Below are positions 1 to 7,886 of a stretch of DNA of 16,282 bases, in pieces. The notes beneath the pieces were generated by a model that was not told the origin of the DNA, made no database searches, and saw only the letters and a program-made list of their open reading frames with translations. The stretch lies in assembly GCF_035492295.1 (NCBI RefSeq), contig NZ_DATJJK010000075.1, positions 1 through 16,282 on the forward strand, given 5' to 3'. The DNA is from Acidisoma sp035492295 (GTDB taxonomy: Bacteria; Pseudomonadota; Alphaproteobacteria; Acetobacterales; Acetobacteraceae). Each line of letters begins with the position of its first letter. Position 1 is the first letter of the stretch. The translations under genes were made by a program, and so were the position numbers.

Positions 1-108
1 TCGATGATCGACCATGTGGTCGAGCTCGTGGAACAGAAGGCCGAAGCGATCCGCGCCGCCGAGGCGAAGGCCAAGGCTGAACTCGCGCCCGCAGAAGCCG
101 CGGAATAG
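1..108 (+). CDS. C-terminal end of an upstream gene (partial; possibly IspG)
   Basis: An open frame enters from the left edge and ends at a TAG at 106-108. The 35 visible residues start SMIDHVVELVEQK and become a charged, alanine/lysine/glutamate-rich helical tail (AEAKAKAEL). This fragment is too short and too low in complexity to identify by eye. In many proteobacteria the gene immediately before hisS is ispG (4-hydroxy-3-methylbut-2-enyl diphosphate synthase, isoprenoid pathway), and a tail containing a MID-type helix would fit some alphaproteobacterial IspG proteins. That assignment is mainly inference from gene order. A strong terminator follows within 25 bases, so the gene probably ends its own transcription unit. 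Confidence 0.55.
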   Translation, partial: SMIDHVVELVEQKAEAIRAAEAKAKAELAPAEAAE

Positions 109-129
109 TTTTCGCGCACGGCAGGGAAG

Positions 130-166
130 GGTCTTGCTCCCCGCATAGGGGGGCAAGACCTTTTTT
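130..166 (+). terminator. Rho-independent terminator after the upstream gene
   Basis: A 13-base left arm (130-142) pairs with a 13-base right arm (148-160) around the loop GCATA. All pairs are Watson-Crick except one G-U wobble. Six T residues (161-166) follow directly. This is the clearest intrinsic terminator in the window. It separates the upstream gene from hisS, whose start lies 42 bases beyond the T tract, so hisS needs its own promoter or read-through. Confidence 0.93.
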
Positions 167-208
167 GTTAAAGACCGTTCGTATTCAGATTCAAAAAGGC
201 GTCCGCCC

Positions 209-1471
209 TTGTCCAGCCTACAGCCCGTGCGCGGTACCCGTGATCTCATCGGCGACGAACAGCGCCGCCACCGCCATGTGATCGACACGGCGCGCCATGT
301 CTCGGGCCTTTATGGCTTCGAAGAATGGTCGACCCCGATCTTCGAGGAGACGCGCGTCTTCTCCCGCACGCTGGGCGAGACTTCGGACGTGGTGACCAAG
401 GAGATGTACACCTTCACCGACCGCGGCGGGGACAGCGTGACACTGCGCCCCGAGGGCACGGCCGCTGTTTGCCGGGCGCTGGTCTCCAACGGGCTCACCC
501 AGTCCCTGCCGCAGAAGGTGTTCTATGCGGGGCCGATGTTTCGCTACGAGCGACCGCAGAAAGGCCGCTACCGCCAGTTCCACCAGATCGGGCTGGAGCT
601 GATCGGTCCGGCCGAGCCGCTCGCTGATGCGGAGGTCATCGCCTGCGGCTGGCAGATCCTCTCCGATCTCGGCATCGCCAAATCCGTGGTGCTGGAGTTG
701 AACACGCTCGGCGACATGGACAGCCGGACCGCCTATCGCGCCGCCCTTGTCGACTACTTCACCCGGTTTGCGACCGAGCTTTCGGAAGACAGCAAGGCAA
801 GGCTGGAGCGCAATCCCTTGCGCATCCTCGACAGCAAGGACGAGGGCGACCGCCGGATCGTGGCCGATGCGCCGACCATTGCCGGCCACCTCACACCGCT
901 GGCTGCAGGCTTTTATGATTCCCTGCGCAATTCGCTGACGGCACTCGGCATCCCCTTCGTCGAGAATCCCCGTATCGTGCGTGGGCTCGACTACTACAAC
1001 CACACCGCTTTCGAATTCGTGACGACCGAACTCGGCGCCCAGGGCACAGTTATGGGCGGCGGCCGCTACGATGGCCTTGTGAAGCAGATGGGCGGCCCGG
1101 AAACGCCGGCCGTCGGCTGGGCGGCCGGGATCGAGCGTCTCGCCATGCTGGTGACGGCGCTACAGGCGGAGGCCGCGCCCATTGCCGTTATTCCCGCGGG
1201 CGAGGAAGCAGAGGGGGCAGCCTTCGGCGTTCTGCAGAAGCTGCGCCAGGCCGGCATCCGCGCCGAGATGAGCTATCGCGGCAATATGCGCCGCCGGATG
1301 GAGCGGGCGAATAAGCTGGGGGCGCGCGCAGCCGTCATCCTCGGCGCGGAGGAGGCGGCGCGCGGCGTCGTCCAGCTTAAGGATCTCGTCTCCGGCGACC
1401 AGCGCGAAGTGGCGAGGGATGTGCTGGTGGCGGCGATCCGCGCCCTACCCTCGGCGGGGGCAGACGCGTGA
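209..1471 (+). CDS. hisS: Histidyl-tRNA synthetase
   Basis: This 420-residue class II aminoacyl-tRNA synthetase charges tRNA-His with histidine in the cytoplasm; the length is normal for bacterial HisRS. Visible signatures are motif 2 (FRYERPQKGRYRQF, residues 111-124), the histidine-specific RGLDYYN segment (258-264), GRYDGL (285-290) and motif 3 (VGWAAGIERL, 302-311), followed by a C-terminal anticodon-binding domain. The start is TTG. It is chosen because translation gives the family N-terminus LQPVRGTRDL and because AAGG at 196-199 lies 9 bases upstream. A terminator at 130-166 sits just before the gene, and I see no convincing -10/-35 pair in the short gap. The stop codon overlaps the prfA start in a GTGA junction, suggesting translational coupling. 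Confidence 0.97.
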   Translation: MSSLQPVRGTRDLIGDEQRRHRHVIDTARHVSGLYGFEEWSTPIFEETRVFSRTLGETSDVVTKEMYTFTDRGGDSVTLRPEGTAAVCRALVSNGLTQSLPQKVFYAGPMFRYERPQKGRYRQFHQIGLELIGPAEPLADAEVIACGWQILSDLGIAKSVVLELNTLGDMDSRTAYRAALVDYFTRFATELSEDSKARLERNPLRILDSKDEGDRRIVADAPTIAGHLTPLAAGFYDSLRNSLTALGIPFVENPRIVRGLDYYNHTAFEFVTTELGAQGTVMGGGRYDGLVKQMGGPETPAVGWAAGIERLAMLVTALQAEAAPIAVIPAGEEAEGAAFGVLQKLRQAGIRAEMSYRGNMRRRMERANKLGARAAVILGAEEAARGVVQLKDLVSGDQREVARDVLVAAIRALPSAGADA

Positions 1472-2535
1472 GCCTTGCGGCGAAATTCGACGATATTCTG
1501 GCGCGCGCGGAGGAGCTGAGGGATCTGCTCGCCTCGGGCGCGCAGGGCCAGGAATTCGTGCGGGCTTCGCGGGAGCTTTCGGAGCTCGAACAGGTGGTGG
1601 GGCTCATCATTGAATTTCGCGAGACGGAACAGTCGCTCGCCGAGACGACAGCGATGCTCGCCGATCCCGAGATGCGAGAATTGGCGGAGGCCGAGGCCGA
1701 AACCCTGAAGGCGCGCATTCCGGAACTGGAAAAGGACATCCAGCTGGCACTGCTGCCCAAGGACGAGGCGGATGAACGCTCCGCCATCCTCGAAGTGCGG
1801 CCGGCGGCGGGTGGGGACGAGGCTGCGCTTTTCGCCGCTCAGCTTTTCGCCATGTATCAGCGCTATGCCGAATCACAGGGCTGGCGCTTCGAAATCATGG
1901 AATATGCGGATACCGAGCTCGGCGGGCTCAAGGAAGGTATCGCCAGCATCACCGGCCGCAATGTCTTCGCCAAGCTGAAGTTCGAATCCGGCGTGCATCG
2001 CGTGCAGCGTGTGCCGGAAACGGAAAGCCAGGGCCGCATTCATACCTCGACGGTGACGGTCGCCGTGCTGCCGGAAGCGGAGGAGGTTGATGTCGAGGTC
2101 AACGAGGGCGACCTCAGGATCGACGTCTACCGCGCCTCGGGCGCCGGCGGCCAGCACGTCAACAAGACGGAAAGTGCCGTCCGCATCACGCATATCCCCA
2201 CCGGCATCGTGGTCGCGATGCAGGAGGAGAAGAGCCAGCACAAGAACCGCGCCAAGGCGATGAAGATTCTCCGTGCGCGCATGTATGAGCGCGAGCGCGC
2301 AAGCCTGCACGCCTCCCGCGCCGCCGACCGCAAATCCCAGGTCGGTACCGGCGACCGCAGCGAACGCATCCGCACCTACAATTTCCCGCAAGGGCGGGTG
2401 ACCGATCACCGCATCAATCTCACTCTCTACAAGATCGACCGGGTGATGCTGGGCGAGCTGGACGAGATCATCTCCGCCCTCTCGGCCGAGGATCAGGCCG
2501 CGCGGCTCGCGACCTTCACGTCGCAGGCGGCGTGA
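1468..2535 (+). CDS. prfA: Peptide chain release factor 1 (RF1)
   Basis: RF1 recognises UAG and UAA stop codons in the ribosomal A site and triggers hydrolysis of peptidyl-tRNA. The 355-residue product has an N-terminal coiled helical domain, the stop-codon recognition tripeptide of the PxT type (P183-E184-T185, within RVPETESQGRIHTS) and the catalytic GGQ loop (G227-G228-Q229, within GAGGQHVNKTES). A PxT rather than SPF tripeptide identifies RF1 instead of RF2. The GTG start overlaps the hisS stop by four bases, and the stop overlaps the prmC start in the same way. Gln229 is the expected methylation target of the PrmC protein encoded next. Length and motifs are intact. Confidence 0.98.
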   Translation: MSLAAKFDDILARAEELRDLLASGAQGQEFVRASRELSELEQVVGLIIEFRETEQSLAETTAMLADPEMRELAEAEAETLKARIPELEKDIQLALLPKDEADERSAILEVRPAAGGDEAALFAAQLFAMYQRYAESQGWRFEIMEYADTELGGLKEGIASITGRNVFAKLKFESGVHRVQRVPETESQGRIHTSTVTVAVLPEAEEVDVEVNEGDLRIDVYRASGAGGQHVNKTESAVRITHIPTGIVVAMQEEKSQHKNRAKAMKILRARMYERERASLHASRAADRKSQVGTGDRSERIRTYNFPQGRVTDHRINLTLYKIDRVMLGELDEIISALSAEDQAARLATFTSQAA

Positions 2536-3383
2536 CGGCCGATCTCGATCAGGCGTTGCGGGCGGCGACCGCGCGGCTCGGGGCGGCGGGGATCACGGAA
2601 CCTTATCGCGAGGCGCGCATTCTACTGGCGGCCGCCATCGGTGCCGACCAAGCCGGGTTGCTCCGCCGCCGCGGCGGTGATCTGACAACGGAAGAGGCCA
2701 AGCGTTTCGACAGCATGGTCGCGCGCCGGGGCCTGCGGATTTCTGCGGCCCATGTCATCGGCCACCGCGAATTCTGGAGCCTGGATTTCCGGGTGACGGA
2801 AGACACCCTGGTGCCGCGCCCGGATTCGGAGGTGTTGATCGAGACGGCGCTGGAACTCCGGCCGGAGCGCGATGCCATCCGCTCCATCCTCGATCTCGGC
2901 ACGGGCAGCGGCTGCCTGTTGCTCGCGGCGCTCAGCGAATACCGGGGCGCCTGGGGCCTCGGGATCGATCTCTCGCCGCGCGCCGCAGCCGTTGCGCGCG
3001 GGAATGCCACGGCACTCGGCCTTGCCGGCCGCGCGGCCATCGCCGTCGGCCGTTGGACGGATGCGCTCTCGGGCCGCTTTGATCTCCTGCTCTGCAACCC
3101 ACCCTATATTCCGGCCGCCGATATCGCCGAATTGATGCCCGAGGTCGGACTGCACGAGCCGCGCCTCGCCCTCGATGGCGGGGTCGACGGGCTCGACCCT
3201 TACCGCCTCCTCTTCGCGGGTCTTCCGCAGCGGCTGACGCCCGCTGGCCTCGCCCTCTTCGAATTCGGGATTGGCCAGGCTGAGCCGCTGCAGGCGCTCG
3301 CCGAGGCCTCCGGTCTCGTGGTCGTCGCCTGCCGAGCGGACCTCGGGGGGCATCCCAGGGTTCTGGCTGTATCCCACCGATAA
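2532..3383 (+). CDS. prmC: Release factor glutamine N5-methyltransferase PrmC (HemK)
   Basis: PrmC uses S-adenosylmethionine to methylate the glutamine of the GGQ motif in release factors, which speeds peptide release. The 283-residue product has an N-terminal helical domain for release-factor binding, followed by a Rossmann methyltransferase domain. The SAM-binding motif is visible as LDLGTGSGC (D121 to G127 region), and the amide-methylating NPPY motif is N189-P190-P191-Y192. An upstream segment, VPRPDSEVLIE, is typical of the HemK family. The start is GTG in a 4-base overlap with prfA, so enzyme and substrate are translationally coupled. Length is close to the family norm. The gene is followed by a 228-base gap, unusual for this compact region. 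Confidence 0.97.
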   Translation: MTADLDQALRAATARLGAAGITEPYREARILLAAAIGADQAGLLRRRGGDLTTEEAKRFDSMVARRGLRISAAHVIGHREFWSLDFRVTEDTLVPRPDSEVLIETALELRPERDAIRSILDLGTGSGCLLLAALSEYRGAWGLGIDLSPRAAAVARGNATALGLAGRAAIAVGRWTDALSGRFDLLLCNPPYIPAADIAELMPEVGLHEPRLALDGGVDGLDPYRLLFAGLPQRLTPAGLALFEFGIGQAEPLQALAEASGLVVVACRADLGGHPRVLAVSHR

Positions 3384-3611
3384 AAAAATGGTTGGCTTCG
3401 GCAGAGGTGCGGGTTAGCGTGCGGCCTGCGCGGCGCAGTGATCCCTGTGGTCTTGCTCGCCATTGTTCTCTGGTGGTGTTGCTTGGGCTGGTCCCAAAGC
3501 CGTGCCGGTGGAACCCCAAAGTCCGAAGCGTGCAACCTGGCTGACTACTAGACCCCCGTGACATCATGGGAATGGGCCGGATTGCTAACAGGAAAGCGAC
3601 TTGTCCTAGTA
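3384..3611 (+). promoter_or_regulatory. Gap/leader before the DUF4167 gene with one small hairpin
   Basis: This is the longest non-coding stretch in the window (228 bases). I find no start codon with a convincing protein here. A hairpin-like inverted repeat lies at 3481-3500: GCTTGGG pairs with CCCAAAGC around the loop CTGGT, giving seven pairs with one bulged A. It has no T tract, so it is not a standard terminator. The word CCCAAAG occurs twice, 23 bases apart (3493 and 3516). AGGAA (3590-3594) is the best ribosome-binding candidate but lies 17 bases from the ATG. The stretch probably holds the promoter and 5' leader of the DUF4167 gene, but no clear -35/-10 pair is visible. Confidence 0.35.
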
Positions 3612-4076
3612 ATGAACATCAAACGTATGCGTGGTCGTGGCCATCGTGGGAACGGCGCCGGCGGCGGTGGTGGCGGCAATGGCGGCGGGATGCGTCATCA
3701 GAGCTCGGGTGGCAACGGCGTTCCGCTGAATCGCAACCACGTTTTCGACAGCAATGGTCCCGATCTGCGTATTCGCGGCACGGCGCAGCAGCTTTTTGAG
3801 AAATACCTACAGCTTGGCCGGGATGCGACGAGCTCCGGTGACCGGGTCATGGGCGAAGGCTATTTCCAGCACGCGGAGCATTATTTCCGCATCGTCAGCG
3901 CCATGAACCAGGCGGTGGCCCAACAGCAGCAACAGCAGGTCACCCATCAGCGCCGCTCCAATCCCGAGGAGGGTTCGGGTGACGACGGCGACACCACGGA
4001 GAATGCGGAGGAAACGCGGCCTGTTCAGGTCGAGGCGCGTGAAATTCCGATCGCCGCGGCCGCCCCCGAGGCCTGA
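3612..4076 (+). CDS. DUF4167 family protein (glycine-rich, possibly RNA-binding)
   Basis: I recognise this 154-residue product as the alphaproteobacterial DUF4167 family, whose function I do not know. The ATG at 3612 is chosen because family members begin with a KRMRGRG-like basic segment; an in-frame GTG at 3558 would add 18 atypical residues. In order: a basic, glycine/arginine/asparagine-rich N-terminus (1-40) resembling RGG-type disordered regions, a conserved core with HVFDSNGPDLRIRGTA and a YFQHAEHYFRI helix (about 41-98), a run of six glutamines (104-109), and an acidic disordered tail. RNA or nucleic-acid binding is a reasonable inference from the basic Gly/Arg segment and from its place beside translation genes. 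Placement directly after prmC is, to my knowledge, common in alphaproteobacteria. It is convergent with acyP. Confidence 0.9.
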   Translation: MNIKRMRGRGHRGNGAGGGGGGNGGGMRHQSSGGNGVPLNRNHVFDSNGPDLRIRGTAQQLFEKYLQLGRDATSSGDRVMGEGYFQHAEHYFRIVSAMNQAVAQQQQQQVTHQRRSNPEEGSGDDGDTTENAEETRPVQVEAREIPIAAAAPEA

Positions 4077-4155
4077 GACACTCATCTATTGATAGCAGCC
4101 TGGTTCAGGGTTCGGATGACTTGCTTGCGCTCGTCAGTCTGGACCCGTCAGGCGG

Positions 4156-4431
4156 CTAACTCCCGGCGAGCGCCCGGAAGCCGGGTTCCTCGGGCGGATC
4201 GGCGATCTCTTCCTCGATTTCCGTCACCTGGGCAAAGCGCGGACCGCGGCGGCAGGCGCGCGCCATCTCCTCCACCGCGTCGGCGGTGCCGCTGATCAGC
4301 GCCTCCACCGAGCCGTCCGCCCGGTTTCGAACCCAGCCCTCGATACCGAGTTCGGCAGCCTTCTCCGTGGCCCAGACGCGATAGCCGACGCCTTGGACTC
4401 GTCCTGAGATGACGAGGCGCTTGCAACTCAT
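4156..4431 (-). CDS. acyP: Acylphosphatase
   Basis: This 91-residue protein matches the small acylphosphatases, which hydrolyse the carboxyl-phosphate bond of acyl phosphates such as acetyl or aminoacyl phosphates. The signature loop GRVQGVGYR is at residues 10-18, with the phosphate-binding catalytic arginine R18. The second catalytic residue is N36, in the GWVRNRADGSVEAL strand (32-45). Full family length and both key residues suggest an active enzyme. It is the last gene of the long minus-strand unit: its ATG overlaps the stop of the ATP12 gene in an ATGA junction, so the two are probably translationally coupled. No strong terminator is visible in the 79-base convergent gap to the DUF4167 gene. 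Confidence 0.96.
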   Translation of the reverse strand: MSCKRLVISGRVQGVGYRVWATEKAAELGIEGWVRNRADGSVEALISGTADAVEEMARACRRGPRFAQVTEIEEEIADPPEEPGFRALAGS

Positions 4432-5147
4432 GCCGCACTCCGTGTCAGCTGGAAATAGCGGGCCGCGTCTTCGGCTTCCGCGGCCTTCTGCGCGCGGCCG
4501 GCGGCGGCGTCGCGGTCCAGGCCCCAGCGCTCCTCCTGGAATACCTCGTCCAGCACGGAAAGCCTATGGGCCTCGGTGGCCACCAACGCCCCGTCCGTGA
4601 CGGCAAGGCCCAGCACCAGGCTGCCGAGCAGCGGAACCAACACGCCGAGCGCCGCCAGACCGTGATCATCATGCGCCGCGACCGCACGGGAAAGGGCTGC
4701 GAGGCTCGGCGCGGGCTGGTCCACGAAGCCGATGCCTTCCGTCACCCGCAGCAACGCATCGTGCCGCAGCACGGCCCAATCCAGCCAGGGCTGCCAGAGC
4801 GCCTGCTGCCGCTGGACCAGTTCGGCGGGCTCGGTTGCGCGATAGCAGAGCAGGTCGCTCCGCCCATAGGCGGCAATCGCCATCACCGTCTCGTCCCGCG
4901 TGGCCGGAATGCGCAGCTGCGCGGTCGCGGCCAGCTGGGTCATCGGCAAAAGCGCCGGCTGCAGCTCTGCCCCAGGAGGCACGGCGATCCATTCGGCGGC
5001 AATGGCTTCGGCCAGCGGCAGGTGTCCGAACTGCAGCGCCGGGCCACCCGGTAGGCGCATGGGCTTGCCGTCCAGCAGGATGGCGTATCCGCCAGCCTCT
5101 GCCGCGATGCTCGTCTCTGTCCAGAAGCGCTTCATAGCCTGCCGCAC
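4428..5147 (-). CDS. ATP12 family F1-ATPase assembly chaperone
   Basis: ATP12 proteins bind the alpha subunit of F1 ATP synthase during assembly. They occur in mitochondria and alphaproteobacteria, so this gene supports the taxonomic call. The 239-residue product has the typical opening MKRFW, the LLDGKPMRLP segment, AEAIAAEW, and a C-terminal EERWGLDRDAA stretch close to the family ending. The given start is GTG; the ATG four codons downstream (5133-5135), giving MKRFWTET, matches family N-termini equally well or better. It lies 21 bases after the asmA stop and overlaps acyP by four bases, so all three appear co-transcribed. Coupling to an acylphosphatase is not an association I know as established. 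Confidence 0.92.
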   Translation of the reverse strand: MRQAMKRFWTETSIAAEAGGYAILLDGKPMRLPGGPALQFGHLPLAEAIAAEWIAVPPGAELQPALLPMTQLAATAQLRIPATRDETVMAIAAYGRSDLLCYRATEPAELVQRQQALWQPWLDWAVLRHDALLRVTEGIGFVDQPAPSLAALSRAVAAHDDHGLAALGVLVPLLGSLVLGLAVTDGALVATEAHRLSVLDEVFQEERWGLDRDAAAGRAQKAAEAEDAARYFQLTRSAA

Positions 5148-5168
5148 TACCCCGTCGTCTTGTCCTTC

Positions 5169-7859
5169 CTACTGGCCGTTGAGGAGTTGATGGAAGAGGT
5201 TCATCGGCTTCTGCAGGATACCGGCATCGCTGCCGCCGTTGCTGGGGTCGGGGCCTGGGAGGCCGTTGCGGGCGAGCGCCAGGGCTGGTCCGCAGACGGG
5301 GGAGGGGCCACGCGCGGCCTTTCGGCCGCTGCCAATGATCGACTGGAAGAGCCCGTTCAATCCTTGCGCCCCGTTGCCGGCCTCCTGGTTGATGACGACT
5401 TTGCCGACTTTCCCGATCTGAGGGGCCAGAACGCTGCCGCCGACGGTCAGGGGCACCGTCAGGTCCATCTCCCCGAGATACAGTTCCGGCGAGAGGGCGA
5501 GGGCGAGGCGTTCCTGCCCAAAGTCCAGCGATCCCGTGCCTTGCAGAAGCAGCGCGCTGGTATCGAGCACCATGGCACCGACATCCGCATGGCCATGAGT
5601 CGCGTTCAGACGCAGCGCGAGGCAGTAGAGCGGCACGTCCCCAGCGCGGCTCAGCAGGTTTGTCGGGACCACGCCCGCGGCATGGACGGCGGGGGCGAGC
5701 AGAGCCGCGAGCGCTCGTCCGTCGATCGTGCCGTTGACCGCGGCGAGGCCGAAGGCGCCGTTGACGTCGGCGGCCATCGCCCTTGTCGTTGCGCCATCGG
5801 CGGTGAGATTGGCGAAAACCTGCACCAGGCCACGGGCCGCCACCGGGATCTGAAGGGCCTGGAGGAGAGGTGCCACCGCGAGGTTCTGCGCCTGCATGGC
5901 GAAGGTGGTATGCGGCACCGGGCCCTGGGCATTGATATTGCCGGCGGCCAGCAGCTGTCCGCCCGGCACGACGACGGAGGAGGGGGCGAGGGAGAAGACG
6001 CCGTTCTCCAGTGTCGCGGTCGCGACCAGGGCGCGATACTCCGCACCGCCCAGCTTCAAGCTGGCGAAGGCGAGTTTGGCCGAGCCGTCGAAGGAGCGCA
6101 GCAGCGCCACGGGCAAGGGCAGGTCCGGGATCAGATGCTTGCCGGCCGGCGTCCCCGGTGTCGCCGGAGCTGCAGGCGGAGGCGCGGCCGGTGCCGCCTG
6201 TGCCTGGGGGGCGGCCGCTCGCATCGCATTCGTCATCCCGTCCAGATCGAGCCGAGCGGAACGCAGTGTCGCCAGGATCGTCAGCCGTTTCGCGTAATCG
6301 GCAGAAATAGCACCTTCAAGATCGCCCTCGGGCGCGGTGAGGTTGAGAGCGGTGAGGGTGACACCCTGGCCGAGCCCCTGGGGTCCGTCGGCGAGCTGGG
6401 CGGAGCCGTTGAGGCTAACGATAGGCGGCAGGCTGGTGCCGAACAGCGGGCCAAGCACGTCAAGCTTCGCGATCGCGGCGGTGAGCGCGAGATGCAGGCC
6501 ATGGAGCGCAAGCGGATTCTGGATCGCGCCCTGAAGATGCAGGTTCGACTGCGCGGCCGTCAGCATCAGGTCCACCGGCAAGGGCGCGGGGGCTGGTTTG
6601 GGTGCGGCAGGCTGGGCCGCGAGCGCGGCTGCGGGTGTAGCGGCCGGCGGCGGCATGAGGGTGGCGATCGGGCCGGTGGAACCCGACAGGGTGAAGGAGA
6701 GGCCGTGCCGCTCGCCGAGGAGATTGACCGTCACCGGCTGGTCCAGCGCGGGCGTCATGACCGAGAGACTGTCGAGCGCCAGGCCCGGCAGCAGGCTGCC
6801 GAGATCGGAATTCTGGGCCTGCAGGCTGAGATTGGTGAACTTGGGCCGACCCTGGCCGGCATCGGCGATGGTTGCCGCCAGCGTCACGCCATGGACCGGG
6901 GGCAGGCTAGTGCCTGCGGGCAGCAGGCCCGGCGGCAAGAGAGGGGTGAGGGCTTCAAGGGCGGGCACGGTGCCGTTCAGCGTCAGGTCGTAGCCCTGCA
7001 TCCGACGTGGATCGGTGACGCCGCCCTTCAGCGTGACGGCGGCACCGGCGGCGGCGAGGGTGAGATCGACCGGCCAGGGGCCTTGGGCTCCCGCGTCTCC
7101 CATCAGCGCGGCGGCCGTGCCGGTGCGGCCCTTCAGCGTCACCGCTTGGCCCTGCCAGACGGTATCGGCGGAGAGCGCGAGGGGCGCCGTCGCCGGTTTT
7201 TGGTCGCCCGTCGTCTCGGCGGTCAGGCGTGCGGTCTTGATGGCGAGGCTGTCGCTCTCTCCGGTCGCAAGATCCCGCCACGTCAGCGTCCCGTCGGTGA
7301 TGTCCAGGCGACTGAGCGACACCTGCCAAGCGCCATGACCTGTATCGACCGTGACCGGCGGGGTTGCCTTCTCATTCCCAGGCGTTTCGGGGATCGGCGT
7401 CGGCGCGGGGGTGAAGACCCAATTGGGCATGCCGTCCTTGGTTCGCTCCATCAGGATCGTCGGATGACGCAGGACGAGCGCCTCGATGTCGATCGCGTGG
7501 TGCAGCAGGGGCAGGAGGGCGATGCGCGTCTCGATGGATGCCACCTGGACCATGGCGGGTGCCGAGCCGCCAGGAATATTGGCGACCGTTACGTCCTGCG
7601 CCGTGATGGTCGGGATCAGGGAGAGTTTGACGGCGAGCGACCCCGCGATCGTTACCTGGCGGCCCGTTGCCTGGGCCGCGGCGGCCTCGATCTGCCCCTT
7701 ATAGGCGTTGGGGTCGAAGCTCAGAAAGAACGCGCCCGCAGCGGCCACCGGCAGGACGATGACGACGACTACACCCGCGATCAGAACGCGTGGCCATAAG
7801 CGGCGGCGGCGGCGAGGAAAGGAGAGAGGAGCGGCGATAGGCTGGGGCGTGTCGTCCAT
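5169..7859 (-). CDS. AsmA family envelope protein
   Basis: This 896-residue protein belongs to the AsmA family, related to TamB/YhdP-type bridge proteins implicated in phospholipid transport and outer-membrane assembly. It opens with a short cytoplasmic segment ending in five arginines (16-20) and a single membrane helix (about 25-46), consistent with an inner-membrane anchor and a periplasmic body. The AsmA N-terminal signature follows: FDPNAYKGQIEAAAAQATGR and the A-L-L-P-L motif of the first beta segments. Two proline/alanine-rich linkers interrupt the beta-rich body (around PPPAATPAAALAAQPAAPK and AAPPPAAPATPGTPAGK). A further AsmA-like domain lies near the C-terminus. It is 27 bases downstream of mazG and 21 upstream of the ATP12 gene. 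The exact substrate is unknown. Confidence 0.93.
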   Translation of the reverse strand: MDDTPQPIAAPLSFPRRRRRLWPRVLIAGVVVVIVLPVAAAGAFFLSFDPNAYKGQIEAAAAQATGRQVTIAGSLAVKLSLIPTITAQDVTVANIPGGSAPAMVQVASIETRIALLPLLHHAIDIEALVLRHPTILMERTKDGMPNWVFTPAPTPIPETPGNEKATPPVTVDTGHGAWQVSLSRLDITDGTLTWRDLATGESDSLAIKTARLTAETTGDQKPATAPLALSADTVWQGQAVTLKGRTGTAAALMGDAGAQGPWPVDLTLAAAGAAVTLKGGVTDPRRMQGYDLTLNGTVPALEALTPLLPPGLLPAGTSLPPVHGVTLAATIADAGQGRPKFTNLSLQAQNSDLGSLLPGLALDSLSVMTPALDQPVTVNLLGERHGLSFTLSGSTGPIATLMPPPAATPAAALAAQPAAPKPAPAPLPVDLMLTAAQSNLHLQGAIQNPLALHGLHLALTAAIAKLDVLGPLFGTSLPPIVSLNGSAQLADGPQGLGQGVTLTALNLTAPEGDLEGAISADYAKRLTILATLRSARLDLDGMTNAMRAAAPQAQAAPAAPPPAAPATPGTPAGKHLIPDLPLPVALLRSFDGSAKLAFASLKLGGAEYRALVATATLENGVFSLAPSSVVVPGGQLLAAGNINAQGPVPHTTFAMQAQNLAVAPLLQALQIPVAARGLVQVFANLTADGATTRAMAADVNGAFGLAAVNGTIDGRALAALLAPAVHAAGVVPTNLLSRAGDVPLYCLALRLNATHGHADVGAMVLDTSALLLQGTGSLDFGQERLALALSPELYLGEMDLTVPLTVGGSVLAPQIGKVGKVVINQEAGNGAQGLNGLFQSIIGSGRKAARGPSPVCGPALALARNGLPGPDPSNGGSDAGILQKPMNLFHQLLNGQ

Positions 7860-7886
7860 TCTGGCCTTGTACCACGGCGTTGCGCT

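Noticed and set aside
165..193. Possible hisS promoter (TTGTTA, 17-base spacer, GATTCA)
   Set aside because: The -35-like hexamer overlaps the terminator T tract and the -10 hexamer matches the consensus poorly.
3558..3611. GTG start adding 18 residues to the DUF4167 protein
   Set aside because: Family members begin with the basic KRMRGRG-type segment, which follows the ATG at 3612.
4077..4155. Terminator between the DUF4167 gene and acyP
   Set aside because: Only a 4-base CCTG-GTT-CAGG stem is visible, with no T tract on either strand.
5160..7799. An 879-residue plus-strand open frame opposite asmA
   Set aside because: The translation is extremely rich in Arg, Gly and Gln with no domain, hydrophobic core or ribosome binding site. 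The opposite strand encodes a coherent AsmA protein with a membrane anchor. High GC with strong third-position bias opens such antisense frames.
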